Below are positions 1-7,735 of a stretch of DNA of 64,000 nt, one piece after another. Each line of letters starts with the position of its first letter. Positions within the stretch are counted from its first letter, which is position 1. The notes beneath the pieces are model-generated. The model searched no databases. It was not told the origin of the DNA and saw nothing but the letters and a program-made list of their open reading frames with translations. Both the position numbers and the translations under genes were made by a program. The DNA lies in the NCBI RefSeq assembly GCF_029892105.1, contig NZ_JARZAJ010000017.1, positions 1-64,000 on the forward strand. Reading direction: 5' to 3'. Source of the stretch: Kitasatospora sp. GP82 (GTDB taxonomy: Bacteria; Actinomycetota; Actinomycetes; Streptomycetales; Streptomycetaceae).

Positions 1-82
1 GGGGCCCGGTGGTGCCGGGGCGACAGCCGGGGGGTGGTTTACGGTTGGGTCCGGGGGCCATATCGGCCGGCACACTCCGGCG

Positions 83-117
83 GGGGGCCCGGGGCGCCCG
101 CGCCCCCCCGGGCCCCC
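83..117 (-). terminator. Probable terminator downstream of ruvX
   Basis: A 12-bp GC-only inverted repeat (83-94 pairing with 106-117) with an 11-base spacer lies 24 bases beyond the ruvX stop codon in the leftward direction. No T-tract follows, which is common for actinobacterial terminators. Positions 1-82 show no gene start or other feature I can support. Confidence 0.5.
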
Positions 118-140
118 TCAGGGACGCTAGACCAGGCCGG

Positions 141-638
141 TCAGATCAACGGCTCGACGCTCTCTCCCGGGGCACGGCCACTCACCCGCTCGGTCTCAAG
201 TGCGCTCTGCAGGATGACCACCGCCGCCGCCTGGTCGATGACCGAGCGGCCCTTCTTGGAGCTGCGCCCCGAGGCCCGCAGCCCCTGGGCGGCGGTGACC
301 GTGGTCATCCGCTCGTCCACCAGACGGACCGCCACCGGCGCGACCAGCGCGGCCAGCCGCCCTGCGTACGCGCGGACCTTGGCCGCGGCCGGGCCCTCCT
401 TGCCGCTCAGCGAGCGGGGCAGGCCCACCACGACCTCGATCGCGTCGTACTCCTCGACGATCTCCTTGAGCCGCGCCTGGGACCGGCCCCCGGCGGGGAC
501 CGTCTCCACGGGCGTGGCGATCAGCCCGTCGGGGTCGCAGGACGCGACCCCGATCCGGGCGTCGCCGACGTCCACGGCGATCCGGCGGCCCCGCCGGAAG
601 ACCTTCGCGGACCCCTCGTCCATCGGTGCGGCTTCCAT
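141..638 (-). CDS. ruvX: Holliday junction resolvase-like RuvX/YqgF
   Basis: A protein of 165 residues from the YqgF/RuvX family of RNase H-fold nucleases, implicated in 16S rRNA 5'-end maturation and formerly called a putative Holliday junction resolvase. The family signature RIAVDVGDARIGVAS near residue 15 carries the first catalytic Asp. VVVGLPRSLSGKEG and VRLVDERMTT follow, and a conserved Asp lies in SVIDQAAAVVILQ. The chosen ATG overlaps the alaS stop by one base (TGATG), which indicates translational coupling. A second ATG five codons later is possible. The alaS-ruvX order is standard in Streptomyces, where mltG and aroE usually follow; those would lie left of this window. Confidence 0.93.
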   Translation of the reverse strand: MEAAPMDEGSAKVFRRGRRIAVDVGDARIGVASCDPDGLIATPVETVPAGGRSQARLKEIVEEYDAIEVVVGLPRSLSGKEGPAAAKVRAYAGRLAALVAPVAVRLVDERMTTVTAAQGLRASGRSSKKGRSVIDQAAAVVILQSALETERVSGRAPGESVEPLI

Positions 639-3307
639 CAGTTGGCGCGCTCCGCGACCAGGGCGCGGACGGCGGCGATCGCCTCGTCCACGGCGGCCGG
701 GTTGGTGCCGCCGCCCTGGGCGACGTCGTCCTTGCCACCACCGCCGCCGCCGAGGGTCTTGGCAGCGGTCCTGACCAGCTCGCCGGCCTTGACGCCGCGT
801 GAGCGGGCGTCCTCGTTGGTGGCGATCACGGTCAGCGGACGGTCGTTCGCCACGGTGAAGGCAGCGACCACGGCCGGGCGCGAGCCCAGACGGTTGCGGA
901 CGTCCAGGACCAGCTTGCGCAGCTCGTCCGCACCGGTGCCGTCGGCCACCCGGGCGGAGACCACGGCGACACCGTGCACGTCCTCGGCCGACTCGGCCAG
1001 ACCGGCGGCGGCCGCGAGGACCTTCTCGGCGCGGAAGCGCTCGATCTCCTTCTCCGCGTCCTTGAGCTTGGCGAGCATGCCCGAGATCTTCTCCGGCAGC
1101 TCCTCGGGGCGGCCCTTGACCAGCTCGGTGAGCTGGGAGACCACGGTGTGCTCGCGGGCCAGGAACTTGTACGCGTCCACACCGACCAGCGCCTCGACCC
1201 GGCGCACGCCGGAGCCGATCGAGGACTCGCCGAGCAGCTTCACCAGACCCAGCTGGGCGGTGTTGCCGACGTGCGTACCGCCGCACAGCTCCTTGGAGAA
1301 GTCGCCGATGGTGACCACGCGGACCGAGTCGCCGTACTTCTCGCCGAACATCGCGATGGCGCCGGCCTTGCGGGCCTGGTCCATCGTCATGACCTCGGCG
1401 GTGACGTCCAGTTCGCGGGTCAGCACCTCGTTGATCTTCTGCTCGACGTCGGTGAGCACGCTGCCGGGCACGGCCGCGGGGGCACCGAAGTCGAAGCGGA
1501 AGCGGCCCGGGGCGTTCTCCGAACCGGCCTGGGCGGCCGTCGGGCCGAGCGCGTCGCGCAGCGCCTGGTGGGTCAGGTGGGTGGCCGAGTGCGCACGGGC
1601 GATGGCCCGGCGGCGGTCCACGTCGATGGTGGCGTACGCGGAGGCACCGAGCACGACCTCGCCGAAGAGCACCGAACCGGAGTGCACGGTCACACCCGGC
1701 ACCGGCTGCTGCACATCGCGGATCTCGACGACGGCGCCGGAGTCGAGACGGATCCGGCCCTGGTCGGCGAGCTGGCCGCCGCCCTCGGCGTAGAACGGGG
1801 TGCGGTCGAGCACGATCTCGACCTCGTCGCCCTCGGTCGCGGCCGGCGCGGGCACACCGTCCACGAGCAGGCCGACCACGGTGGCCTCGCCCTCGACGTT
1901 GGTGTAGCCGGTGAAGACGCTGGCGCCGGACTTGTCGGCGACCTCGCGGTAGGCGGCGACGTCGGCGTGGCCCATCTTCTTGGCCTTGGCGTCGGCCTTG
2001 GCCTTGTCCCGCTGCTCCTGCATCAGGCGGCGGAAGCCGGCCTCGTCCACCTTGAGGCCCTGCTCCTCGGCCATCTCCAGGGTGAGGTCGATGGGGAAGC
2101 CGTAGGTGTCGTGCAGCTGGAAGGCCTTCTCACCGGAGAGCACCGCGCCGCCGGCCTGCTTGGTCTCGGTGACCGCGGTCTCCAGCAGGTTGGTGCCGGT
2201 GCGCAGGGTCTGCAGGAAGGTGGTCTCCTCGGCGACCGCGACGGTCTCGATGCGCCTGCGGTCCGCCTCCAGCTCCGGGTACTGCGGGCCCATCGCCTTG
2301 ATGGTGACGTCGGCGAGCTCCTTGGCCACCGGCCCGGTGGCGCCCAGCAGGCGCATGTTGCGGATGGCGCGGCGCAGGATGCGGCGCAGCACGTAGCCGC
2401 GGCCCTCGTTGCCGGGGGTGACGCCGTCGCCGATCAGCATGATCGCGGTGCGGAAGTGGTCGGTGACCACGCGCAGCGAGACGTCCGACTTGTGGTCCGC
2501 GCCGTACGCGTGCCCGGTGAGCTCGGCGGCCCGGTCGAGGATCATGCGGCTGGTGTCGATCTCGAAGAGGTTGTCGACGCCCTGCAGGATCGCGGCGAGG
2601 CGCTCCAGGCCGAGACCGGTGTCGATGTTCTTGCTCGGCAGGTCGCCGAGGATCTCGAAGCCGTCCTTGCCGTCGCCGTGGCCGCGCTCGTACTGCATGA
2701 AGACCAGGTTCCAGATCTCCAGGTAGCGCTCGCCGTTGACGGCGGGTCCGCCCTCCTCGCCGTAGGCGGGGCCGCGGTCGTAGTTGATCTCCGAGCACGG
2801 GCCGCAGGGGCCGGGGACGCCCATCGACCAGAAGTTGTCCTTCATACCGAGGCGCTGGATGCGCTCGGACGGAACGCCGATGACCTCACGCCAGATCTGC
2901 TCGGCCTCGTCGTCGTCCTGGTAGACGGTGATCCAGAGCTTCTCCTTCTCCAGGCCGTAGCCGCCGTCCGCGACGGGAGAGGTGAGCAGCTCCCAGGCGA
3001 ACTTGATGGCGCCTTCCTTGAAGTAGTCGCCGAAGGAGAAGTTGCCGCACATCTGGAAGAAGGACCCGTGGCGGGTGGTCTTGCCGACCTCTTCGATGTC
3101 CAGGGTGCGGACGCACTTCTGCACGCTGGTGGCGCGCGTGAAGCTGGGCTTGACCTCGCCGAGGAAGTACGGCTTGAAGGGCACCATGCCTGCGTTGACC
3201 AGCAGCAGGGTGGGGTCGTCGGCGACCAGGGACGCCGACGGAACGACAGTGTGCCCGCGCTCCTCGAAGAATCGCAGCCAGCGGCGGCGGATCTCTGCCG
3301 ACTCCAT
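638..3307 (-). CDS. alaS: Alanine--tRNA ligase
   Basis: Full-length class II alanyl-tRNA synthetase (889 residues) that charges tRNA-Ala in the cytoplasm. The N-terminal catalytic core begins MESAEIRRRWLRFFEERGHT and contains RHGSFFQMCGNFSFGDYFKE. The editing domain shows both zinc-binding motifs, HSATHLTHQAL near residue 570 and ELCGGTHV near residue 670, so mischarged Ser and Gly should be cleared. The C-terminal oligomerisation domain ends with a glycine-rich segment GGGGGGKDDVAQGGG. The ATG start overlaps the upstream stop by one base, and its own stop overlaps the ruvX start, so three to four genes are translationally coupled. Confidence 0.98.
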   Translation of the reverse strand: MESAEIRRRWLRFFEERGHTVVPSASLVADDPTLLLVNAGMVPFKPYFLGEVKPSFTRATSVQKCVRTLDIEEVGKTTRHGSFFQMCGNFSFGDYFKEGAIKFAWELLTSPVADGGYGLEKEKLWITVYQDDDEAEQIWREVIGVPSERIQRLGMKDNFWSMGVPGPCGPCSEINYDRGPAYGEEGGPAVNGERYLEIWNLVFMQYERGHGDGKDGFEILGDLPSKNIDTGLGLERLAAILQGVDNLFEIDTSRMILDRAAELTGHAYGADHKSDVSLRVVTDHFRTAIMLIGDGVTPGNEGRGYVLRRILRRAIRNMRLLGATGPVAKELADVTIKAMGPQYPELEADRRRIETVAVAEETTFLQTLRTGTNLLETAVTETKQAGGAVLSGEKAFQLHDTYGFPIDLTLEMAEEQGLKVDEAGFRRLMQEQRDKAKADAKAKKMGHADVAAYREVADKSGASVFTGYTNVEGEATVVGLLVDGVPAPAATEGDEVEIVLDRTPFYAEGGGQLADQGRIRLDSGAVVEIRDVQQPVPGVTVHSGSVLFGEVVLGASAYATIDVDRRRAIARAHSATHLTHQALRDALGPTAAQAGSENAPGRFRFDFGAPAAVPGSVLTDVEQKINEVLTRELDVTAEVMTMDQARKAGAIAMFGEKYGDSVRVVTIGDFSKELCGGTHVGNTAQLGLVKLLGESSIGSGVRRVEALVGVDAYKFLAREHTVVSQLTELVKGRPEELPEKISGMLAKLKDAEKEIERFRAEKVLAAAAGLAESAEDVHGVAVVSARVADGTGADELRKLVLDVRNRLGSRPAVVAAFTVANDRPLTVIATNEDARSRGVKAGELVRTAAKTLGGGGGGKDDVAQGGGTNPAAVDEAIAAVRALVAERAN

Positions 3308-3774
3308 CAGTGGTCCTTCCGGTTGGGTGTGCTGCCCGGCAGCTCTTCGAGCCGCCTGGGCGTTGCATCAATGGCTTGTGGGGTGGTGCCTTGGGGGGTG
3401 GTGCGAAGACTGTCGGACGAGGGCAGGGCGGCGGCCGGGGAGCCCGGGGCCGCCGAGATAGCTCGGTACCGGGGCTCGCCGCGCAGCGCTCGACCGTCAG
3501 TCACCCGGTGGGCGCCGATACGGCGGCGCGGCGGCTCGACCACGGCGGTGCCGTCGAGGCCGAGGTCGGACTTCAGCTGCTCCTCGCGCTCGGCCATCCC
3601 GGCGCGGACGTCGGCGGCGAAGCGCTTGGCCGCGTCGCCGAGGTGCAGGGCGCTGCGGGCGGCGGTGCCCGACAGGCTGTCCGGAGTGAGCCGGTGGACG
3701 GCCTCGTTGGCCTTGTTCATGGCCCAGACGGTGGCGCCGGCGCCGACCGCCATCCAGAAGATACGTCGCACCAT
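3307..3774 (-). CDS. DUF6167-type small membrane-associated protein
   Basis: A 155-residue protein of unknown function, of the type annotated as DUF6167 in streptomycetes. It starts MVRRIFWMAVGAGATVWAMN, a single N-terminal hydrophobic helix that probably anchors it in the membrane. An Ala-rich amphipathic stretch (AARSALHLGDAAKRFAADVR) and a charged, low-complexity Ser/Thr/Pro tail follow. It sits 2 bases after the DUF948 gene and overlaps alaS by one base (TGATG). This small gene is commonly found directly upstream of alaS in streptomycetes, but its job is not known. Confidence 0.8.
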   Translation of the reverse strand: MVRRIFWMAVGAGATVWAMNKANEAVHRLTPDSLSGTAARSALHLGDAAKRFAADVRAGMAEREEQLKSDLGLDGTAVVEPPRRRIGAHRVTDGRALRGEPRYRAISAAPGSPAAALPSSDSLRTTPQGTTPQAIDATPRRLEELPGSTPNRKDH

Positions 3775-3776
3775 GG

Positions 3777-4253
3777 TCAGCCCCTCACGGCTCGGCGGAC
3801 ACGGGAGAGCAGGCCGCTGCGCGGCGCGGTGGCCGCACGGACCTCGGCCCGGATCAGCCGGGCCAGTTCCTCCCGCTCGCTCGGCTGCTGCGGAACGCTC
3901 GGCCCGGCCTGCTGACGGCCGACCGCCTTGCGGACGCCGTAACTGAACGCGGCGACCTTGACCAGCGGACCGCCGATGGTGGCGGCGACGGTGGAGGAGA
4001 GCGCGTTGGCGTTGGCCGCGGCGTCCTGGACGTTGGCGGTGATCTCGTCCACCCGCTCCAGCTGCTCGTTGGCGCTGCGGACGGCTGCGCCCGCGTCTAC
4101 CAGCAGCGGAACGGCCTGCTCGGTCACGGCGGAGACCAGAACGGTGGCCTCCTTCAGCACCCGCGAGAGCCGGACCAGCACCACCGCGAGCAGGGTGACC
4201 AGGACCGCCCAGAACACAGCCACCAACAGGCCGGCCAGCTCTCCCACGGACAC
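3777..4253 (-). CDS. DUF948 domain-containing membrane protein
   Basis: A 158-residue DUF948-type protein. The N-terminus VGELAGLLVAVFWAVLVTLL is one strong membrane helix. It is followed by a long helical, methyl-accepting-protein-like segment (residues about 30-100, rich in Val, Ala and Glu) that probably forms a coiled coil. A basic tail ends the protein. The function is unknown; the family is often linked to the cell envelope. The GTG start at 4,253 is preferred because GAGGGAGC lies about 8 bases upstream. An ATG 11 codons earlier (4,286) is the alternative. It is the first gene of the DUF948 - DUF6167 - alaS - ruvX run. Confidence 0.8.
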   Translation of the reverse strand: MSVGELAGLLVAVFWAVLVTLLAVVLVRLSRVLKEATVLVSAVTEQAVPLLVDAGAAVRSANEQLERVDEITANVQDAAANANALSSTVAATIGGPLVKVAAFSYGVRKAVGRQQAGPSVPQQPSEREELARLIRAEVRAATAPRSGLLSRVRRAVRG

Positions 4254-4541
4254 CTTGCGCGCTCCCTCGCCTTGCAACTTCCTCAAAGGGGAACCCTACC
4301 GTGATCACATGCACTTTCCCGACCGGATTCCTCCTCCGGCAGATCCTGGTCACAGGTCGGCCGTCCACGGGCAATCGGGTACGCCTCAAGGGCGCGAGGC
4401 GCTGCTCGATCGACTGCGTGCGCGAAACGGGAGCTACCGGAGAGCAGGGGGCAACTCGTTGTCGGCGGCGGCTGAACCGAACCGTGACCCGCTTTGGGTC
4501 GGGCGGGTTCTGGCGTTTGTCGCAACACCCCCTTGATCATG
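4254..4541. other. Non-coding stretch at the left edge of the accessory block
   Basis: No convincing gene lies here. The segment must hold the promoter of the leftward DUF948-alaS run, but I cannot point to a clear -10/-35 pair. Around 4,385-4,435 a phrase built on 'aagggcgcgagg' and 'ctgcgtgcgcgaa' resembles the short dispersed repeats seen at 22,300-22,498 and 29,635-29,690. After that, composition shifts towards the transposase and gene remnants that follow. Confidence 0.5.
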
Positions 4542-4611
4542 ATGGGCGTGTTGATGGCAAGACGTGGACGCAAGCACAGGCTCGGTCTTGAGTCGGAGTA
4601 CTGGCGCTTGC
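4542..4611 (+). pseudogene. IS30-type transposase N-terminal remnant
   Basis: About 23 codons read MGVLMARRGRKHRLGLESEY followed by WRL. This is the start typical of actinobacterial IS30-family transposases, where a basic stretch leads to 'EYW(R/K)L' just before the helix-turn-helix. The similarity stops at WRL and the reading frame continues into unrelated sequence, so only the very beginning of the gene survives. Other basic N-termini could look similar over so short a length. Confidence 0.45.
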
Positions 4612-4645
4612 GGCCACGCCAAGGGCGGCCGGTTGCCCGATCTGG

Positions 4646-4848
4646 ACTTCAACGTCCAACGGCAGCATTCGCCTCGGCCAGGTGGCCCGCGGTTCGGTCG
4701 TGCTCGGGACCGCGTGCGGTGATCTGAAGGTCGGCATCGCCGCGGGCACCGCCGTCTGGCTCGACGTCAACTCGGGCTCCGGGCAGGTGCGCAACACGCT
4801 CCCCGTGCCCGAGACCCCAGAGGAGACCGAGGACACCGCCACTAGCGC
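4646..4848 (+). pseudogene. DUF4097 (adhesin-like beta-helix) gene fragment
   Basis: One frame reads TSTSNGSIRLGQVARGSVVL and then GTACGDLKVGIAAGTAVWLD and VNSGSGQVRNTL. This is the repeating 'SGS(V/I)RLG...GDL.VGI..GTA.WLD.NS.SG.VRN' pattern of DUF4097 proteins of streptomycetes. The match begins without a start codon and ends after about 65 residues, so the 5' and 3' parts are missing. It directly follows the IS30-type remnant, which suggests deletion and insertion events at this chromosomal edge. Confidence 0.6.
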
Positions 4849-4872
4849 CAGGCCCAGGCCCCCACCCGCACC

Positions 4873-5031
4873 CCCGGTGGCCTGCCCATCCCGCCCGGTC
4901 CGACCGTCCACACCCTCCAGGAGGGGCTCTCCCTGGCCGCCGGCAACCGCGGGGCCCTGCTGCTGTGCCGTCCCAGCAGCAAGTACTACCGGCGCCGCGA
5001 CGTCACCTACGTCCCGGTGACCGGCCTTCCC
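4873..5031 (+). pseudogene. LysR-type regulator C-terminal fragment
   Basis: In a different frame from the preceding remnant, about 50 codons read TVHTLQEGLSLAAGNRGALL, LCRPSSKYYRRRDVTYVPVT and GLP. This looks like the end of a LysR substrate-binding domain, where 'EGL.LVAAGRG..L.P.....YY.R.DV.Y.PV' is typical. There is no start, no DNA-binding domain and no matching stop context. It marks the last piece of gene debris before the RiPP cluster. The rest up to 5,142 shows nothing I recognise. Confidence 0.5.
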
Positions 5032-5142
5032 GGCGCCGCGGGCCCGCAGGGTGCGGGGTGCACGCCCGGGCGGCCAGCCCATGCGAGCGAGGAGTCGGCC
5101 CCGCGGACCGTGCTCGGTGAGTCGGCTGCCCGAGGGCGCGGT

Positions 5143-7698
5143 TCATCGGCGGCTCTCCAGAAACGGCAGGGTGGTGCTACCGGCGCCCAGCGCGGCGTCG
5201 AGGGCGAGGAGCACCCCGGCGGATCCGGTGCCGAAGTCGTTGGAGCGGCGCAGGGAGTGCTCGCCCAAGAACTCCGTGTGCTGCCCGGTGCGGACGGCGT
5301 GCCAGTCGAAGGCCGCGAGGTGGCGGCGCAGGGCCTCAGTGTCGTCCGCCGTGCCGCGATGCAGCTGCCGTAGCGCCACGACGATGCCGGCACGACCGGT
5401 GAACAGGCCGGCCCGGGGATGGAACTCCATGGTCAAGGCGGTGCGGCTGCGTTCCAGTGCGCGGGTGAGGCGGGGGTCGGGGCTGGGCAGGTGCGGCAGC
5501 AGCCGGTCGGCGACCAGGGCCGGGCCGGCGCTGCCGACACCCAGGTACGGCACACGCCGCCGTGCTTCGGACGGCTCGTCGGATCTGGGTCCGGGTTCGG
5601 TGAGGCCGAGGTCGGCGAAGTCGTGGCGGAGGGCCTCGGCGGCGGCCGGCAGCAGGGAGCGGTCACCGGTCTCCTCGGCGAGGCGCAGCAGGAAGAGCGC
5701 CGCGCCCGAACGTCCGTGCAGCAGTCCAGGCCGTGATGCTCCGGTGATGCCGCCGGCCAGCTGGTCACCGAGTGCCCGGGCGCGGACGAACAGTTCCTTC
5801 TCGCCGGTGCACCGGGCGAAGTGCAGCAGGGCCAGTCCGATGCCGGCGTGTCCGGCGAACAGGCTGTGGTCGAGGTGGTCCAGCCCGGAAGTGACCACTC
5901 GTTCGAGGATTTCGCGGGCCCGGTCGGTGCGGCCGAGCCGGTGCAGGGCGAAGGCGATACCCGTGAGGCCGTCGTAGAAGCCGAGGCGTGGTTCGGCTAT
6001 GGCGTGAACCGCGTCGTCCAGCCAGCGGATGTGGGCGTCGGGGATGTCGACTCCGGTTTCGGCCAGGGCCCACAGCACCCCGGCCGCACCGTGGGCGAAG
6101 GCTGCTCCGCCGCCCGGGACGGTGAACTGCTCGATGTCCCCGGGGAAGAGGCGGTCGCTGCGGTCGGGGGTCGCACTGCCCAGGATGCCGCCGACGATGG
6201 CCTCCCGCAGCGTGGGCCAGGTCGCTGCCGAGGGTTCCGACGGCTCCGTGGGTGCCTGCCGGGTCCGGTCGGTCACCGTCGGTCCGACTTCCTGCCCGAT
6301 GCCGAGGTCACGACGCACCTGCTGCTCGAAGTCGTCGGGGACCGGAAAGCGGGCTGTGATGAGGGAAAGGAGCTGGTCCAGCTTCTGCGGTGAGTGGTCG
6401 AGCAGGGCGGTCATCGGAGCGAAGAGGGCTATCCGCAGGCAGCCCAGGGCGTAGCGGTCCAGCGCCACACCGCGGTAGTGGTTCGGGGCGCGGAACCCGG
6501 GGACACCGATGACCTGGGGTGCTGCGGCCGCAATCGGAGTGGCGGTCTCCAGGTCGATGAACGCGACGGTGCCGTCGGGCCGGACGAGAACGTTTCCGGG
6601 GTGCAGGTCACCGAAGACGACGCCGCGGTCGTGCATGGCGTCTATCGTCTGCTCGGTCTGCTCGAGGATGTCGAGCGCCCAGGCGGTGTACCGGCGGCCG
6701 CTTCGGTCGTCGAGCGTGCCCTCCACCCATGGATTGACCATGCCGCCGCCGCGGCTCAGCGCGATCCCGTCGACGAGTTCACGCGTGAGGTAGTAGTGCT
6801 CGTGACCCTTGCGGTAGTCGATGAGCTCCGGAACGGCCGGGATCCCGGCCAGCGTCTGCAGTGCCCAGCGCTCCTGCTCCAGGCGGGTGACCGCGTCCGT
6901 TCCCTGGGCGTCCAGGCCGGCCAGCGGCCGGGCTTCCTTGACGAGAACGGTGCGACCGGTCGCCAGTTCCGTCGCCTCGTAGACTCCGCCGCCGTTGGAG
7001 AAGTGCAGGGCCCTGCGCACCGCGAAGGGCAGACCGCGGGTGGTGCCGGCGCTGCGGGCGGCCACGGCCTCGTTGAGGCATTCCGGCAGGGTCACCCAGG
7101 CGGGCGGGTGGAAGCCGGGGCCGCGCCTGTCGGGCACCAGGCGACCGTCCTGATCCTCGATGCAGGGGATCTGCCGGCCGCGTGCGTCGGTGATGCTCCG
7201 TAGGACGAAACCGCCGTAGCGCACGTACAGGGGGCCGTTGCGCCAGCGCAGGTCACTGAGGATGTAGGGCCCCGGCTCGCCGTCGAGCAGCTCGCCGAGT
7301 TCGGTGAGAGTGGTCGTGAACTGCTGCTCGTCGAGCGGGTAGACGGTGATGAACTTGCCGCTGCTGCTGCGGTCGCCGTACTTGCTGTTGCGGTTCGTGA
7401 GGATGTGGGGGTTGCGGATGAACTTGAAGGGGATCCGCCGGGCCTCGCAGAAGGCGCGGGCGGTCGCCAGGACCGGTTCGGCCCGGTCCGGCGCCGTCGA
7501 GACGTGGATCTTCCACCCCTGCGACGGAAGCCGGCAGCCCTGGGGGGCGTGGAAGGACCAGTGGGGGTTGAGTTCACGTGTCCAGCCGTCGGGAAGCGGC
7601 TCGCGGGCAGCAGGGTAGTCGGCCGCCGCATGGTCCTGTGACGGGAGGTCGAAGTACGGGCTGTCCGGTTGGCAGTGCTGGATGTAGTGGAGGAACAC
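5143..7698 (-). CDS. Class III lanthionine synthetase LanKC
   Basis: 851 residues with the three-domain layout of LanKC. The first ~190 residues are a phospho-Ser/Thr lyase-like region (WKIHVSTAPDRAEPVL, RNSKYGDRSSSGKFITVYP). Residues ~225-480 are a protein-kinase-like domain with a Gly-rich loop (SNGGGVYEA), catalytic Lys in VLVKEARP, and the catalytic/metal motif VVFGDLHPGN with IDLE. The C-terminal ~330 residues are a LanC-like barrel with repeated G-x-A/S-G motifs (FYDGLTGIA, LFAGHAGIG, LLHGRSGAA, LFTGRAGIV). The barrel lacks the Cys-Cys-His zinc ligands of LanC/LanL, which places it in class III. Kinase and lyase should convert Ser/Thr to Dha/Dhb. GTG start with GGAAG upstream; last gene of the cluster, 37 bases after the protease gene. 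Confidence 0.9.
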   Translation of the reverse strand: MFLHYIQHCQPDSPYFDLPSQDHAAADYPAAREPLPDGWTRELNPHWSFHAPQGCRLPSQGWKIHVSTAPDRAEPVLATARAFCEARRIPFKFIRNPHILTNRNSKYGDRSSSGKFITVYPLDEQQFTTTLTELGELLDGEPGPYILSDLRWRNGPLYVRYGGFVLRSITDARGRQIPCIEDQDGRLVPDRRGPGFHPPAWVTLPECLNEAVAARSAGTTRGLPFAVRRALHFSNGGGVYEATELATGRTVLVKEARPLAGLDAQGTDAVTRLEQERWALQTLAGIPAVPELIDYRKGHEHYYLTRELVDGIALSRGGGMVNPWVEGTLDDRSGRRYTAWALDILEQTEQTIDAMHDRGVVFGDLHPGNVLVRPDGTVAFIDLETATPIAAAAPQVIGVPGFRAPNHYRGVALDRYALGCLRIALFAPMTALLDHSPQKLDQLLSLITARFPVPDDFEQQVRRDLGIGQEVGPTVTDRTRQAPTEPSEPSAATWPTLREAIVGGILGSATPDRSDRLFPGDIEQFTVPGGGAAFAHGAAGVLWALAETGVDIPDAHIRWLDDAVHAIAEPRLGFYDGLTGIAFALHRLGRTDRAREILERVVTSGLDHLDHSLFAGHAGIGLALLHFARCTGEKELFVRARALGDQLAGGITGASRPGLLHGRSGAALFLLRLAEETGDRSLLPAAAEALRHDFADLGLTEPGPRSDEPSEARRRVPYLGVGSAGPALVADRLLPHLPSPDPRLTRALERSRTALTMEFHPRAGLFTGRAGIVVALRQLHRGTADDTEALRRHLAAFDWHAVRTGQHTEFLGEHSLRRSNDFGTGSAGVLLALDAALGAGSTTLPFLESRR

Positions 7699-7735
7699 CG
7701 TGTGCTTCCAGGGTCAGGTCGGGTGGCGGAGCGGC

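Noticed and set aside
974..3946. A 990-codon open frame on the plus strand opposite alaS
   Set aside because: It is a GC-rich antisense shadow: low-complexity Gly/Val/Arg/Ala translation with no domain, fully covered by alaS and the DUF6167 gene.
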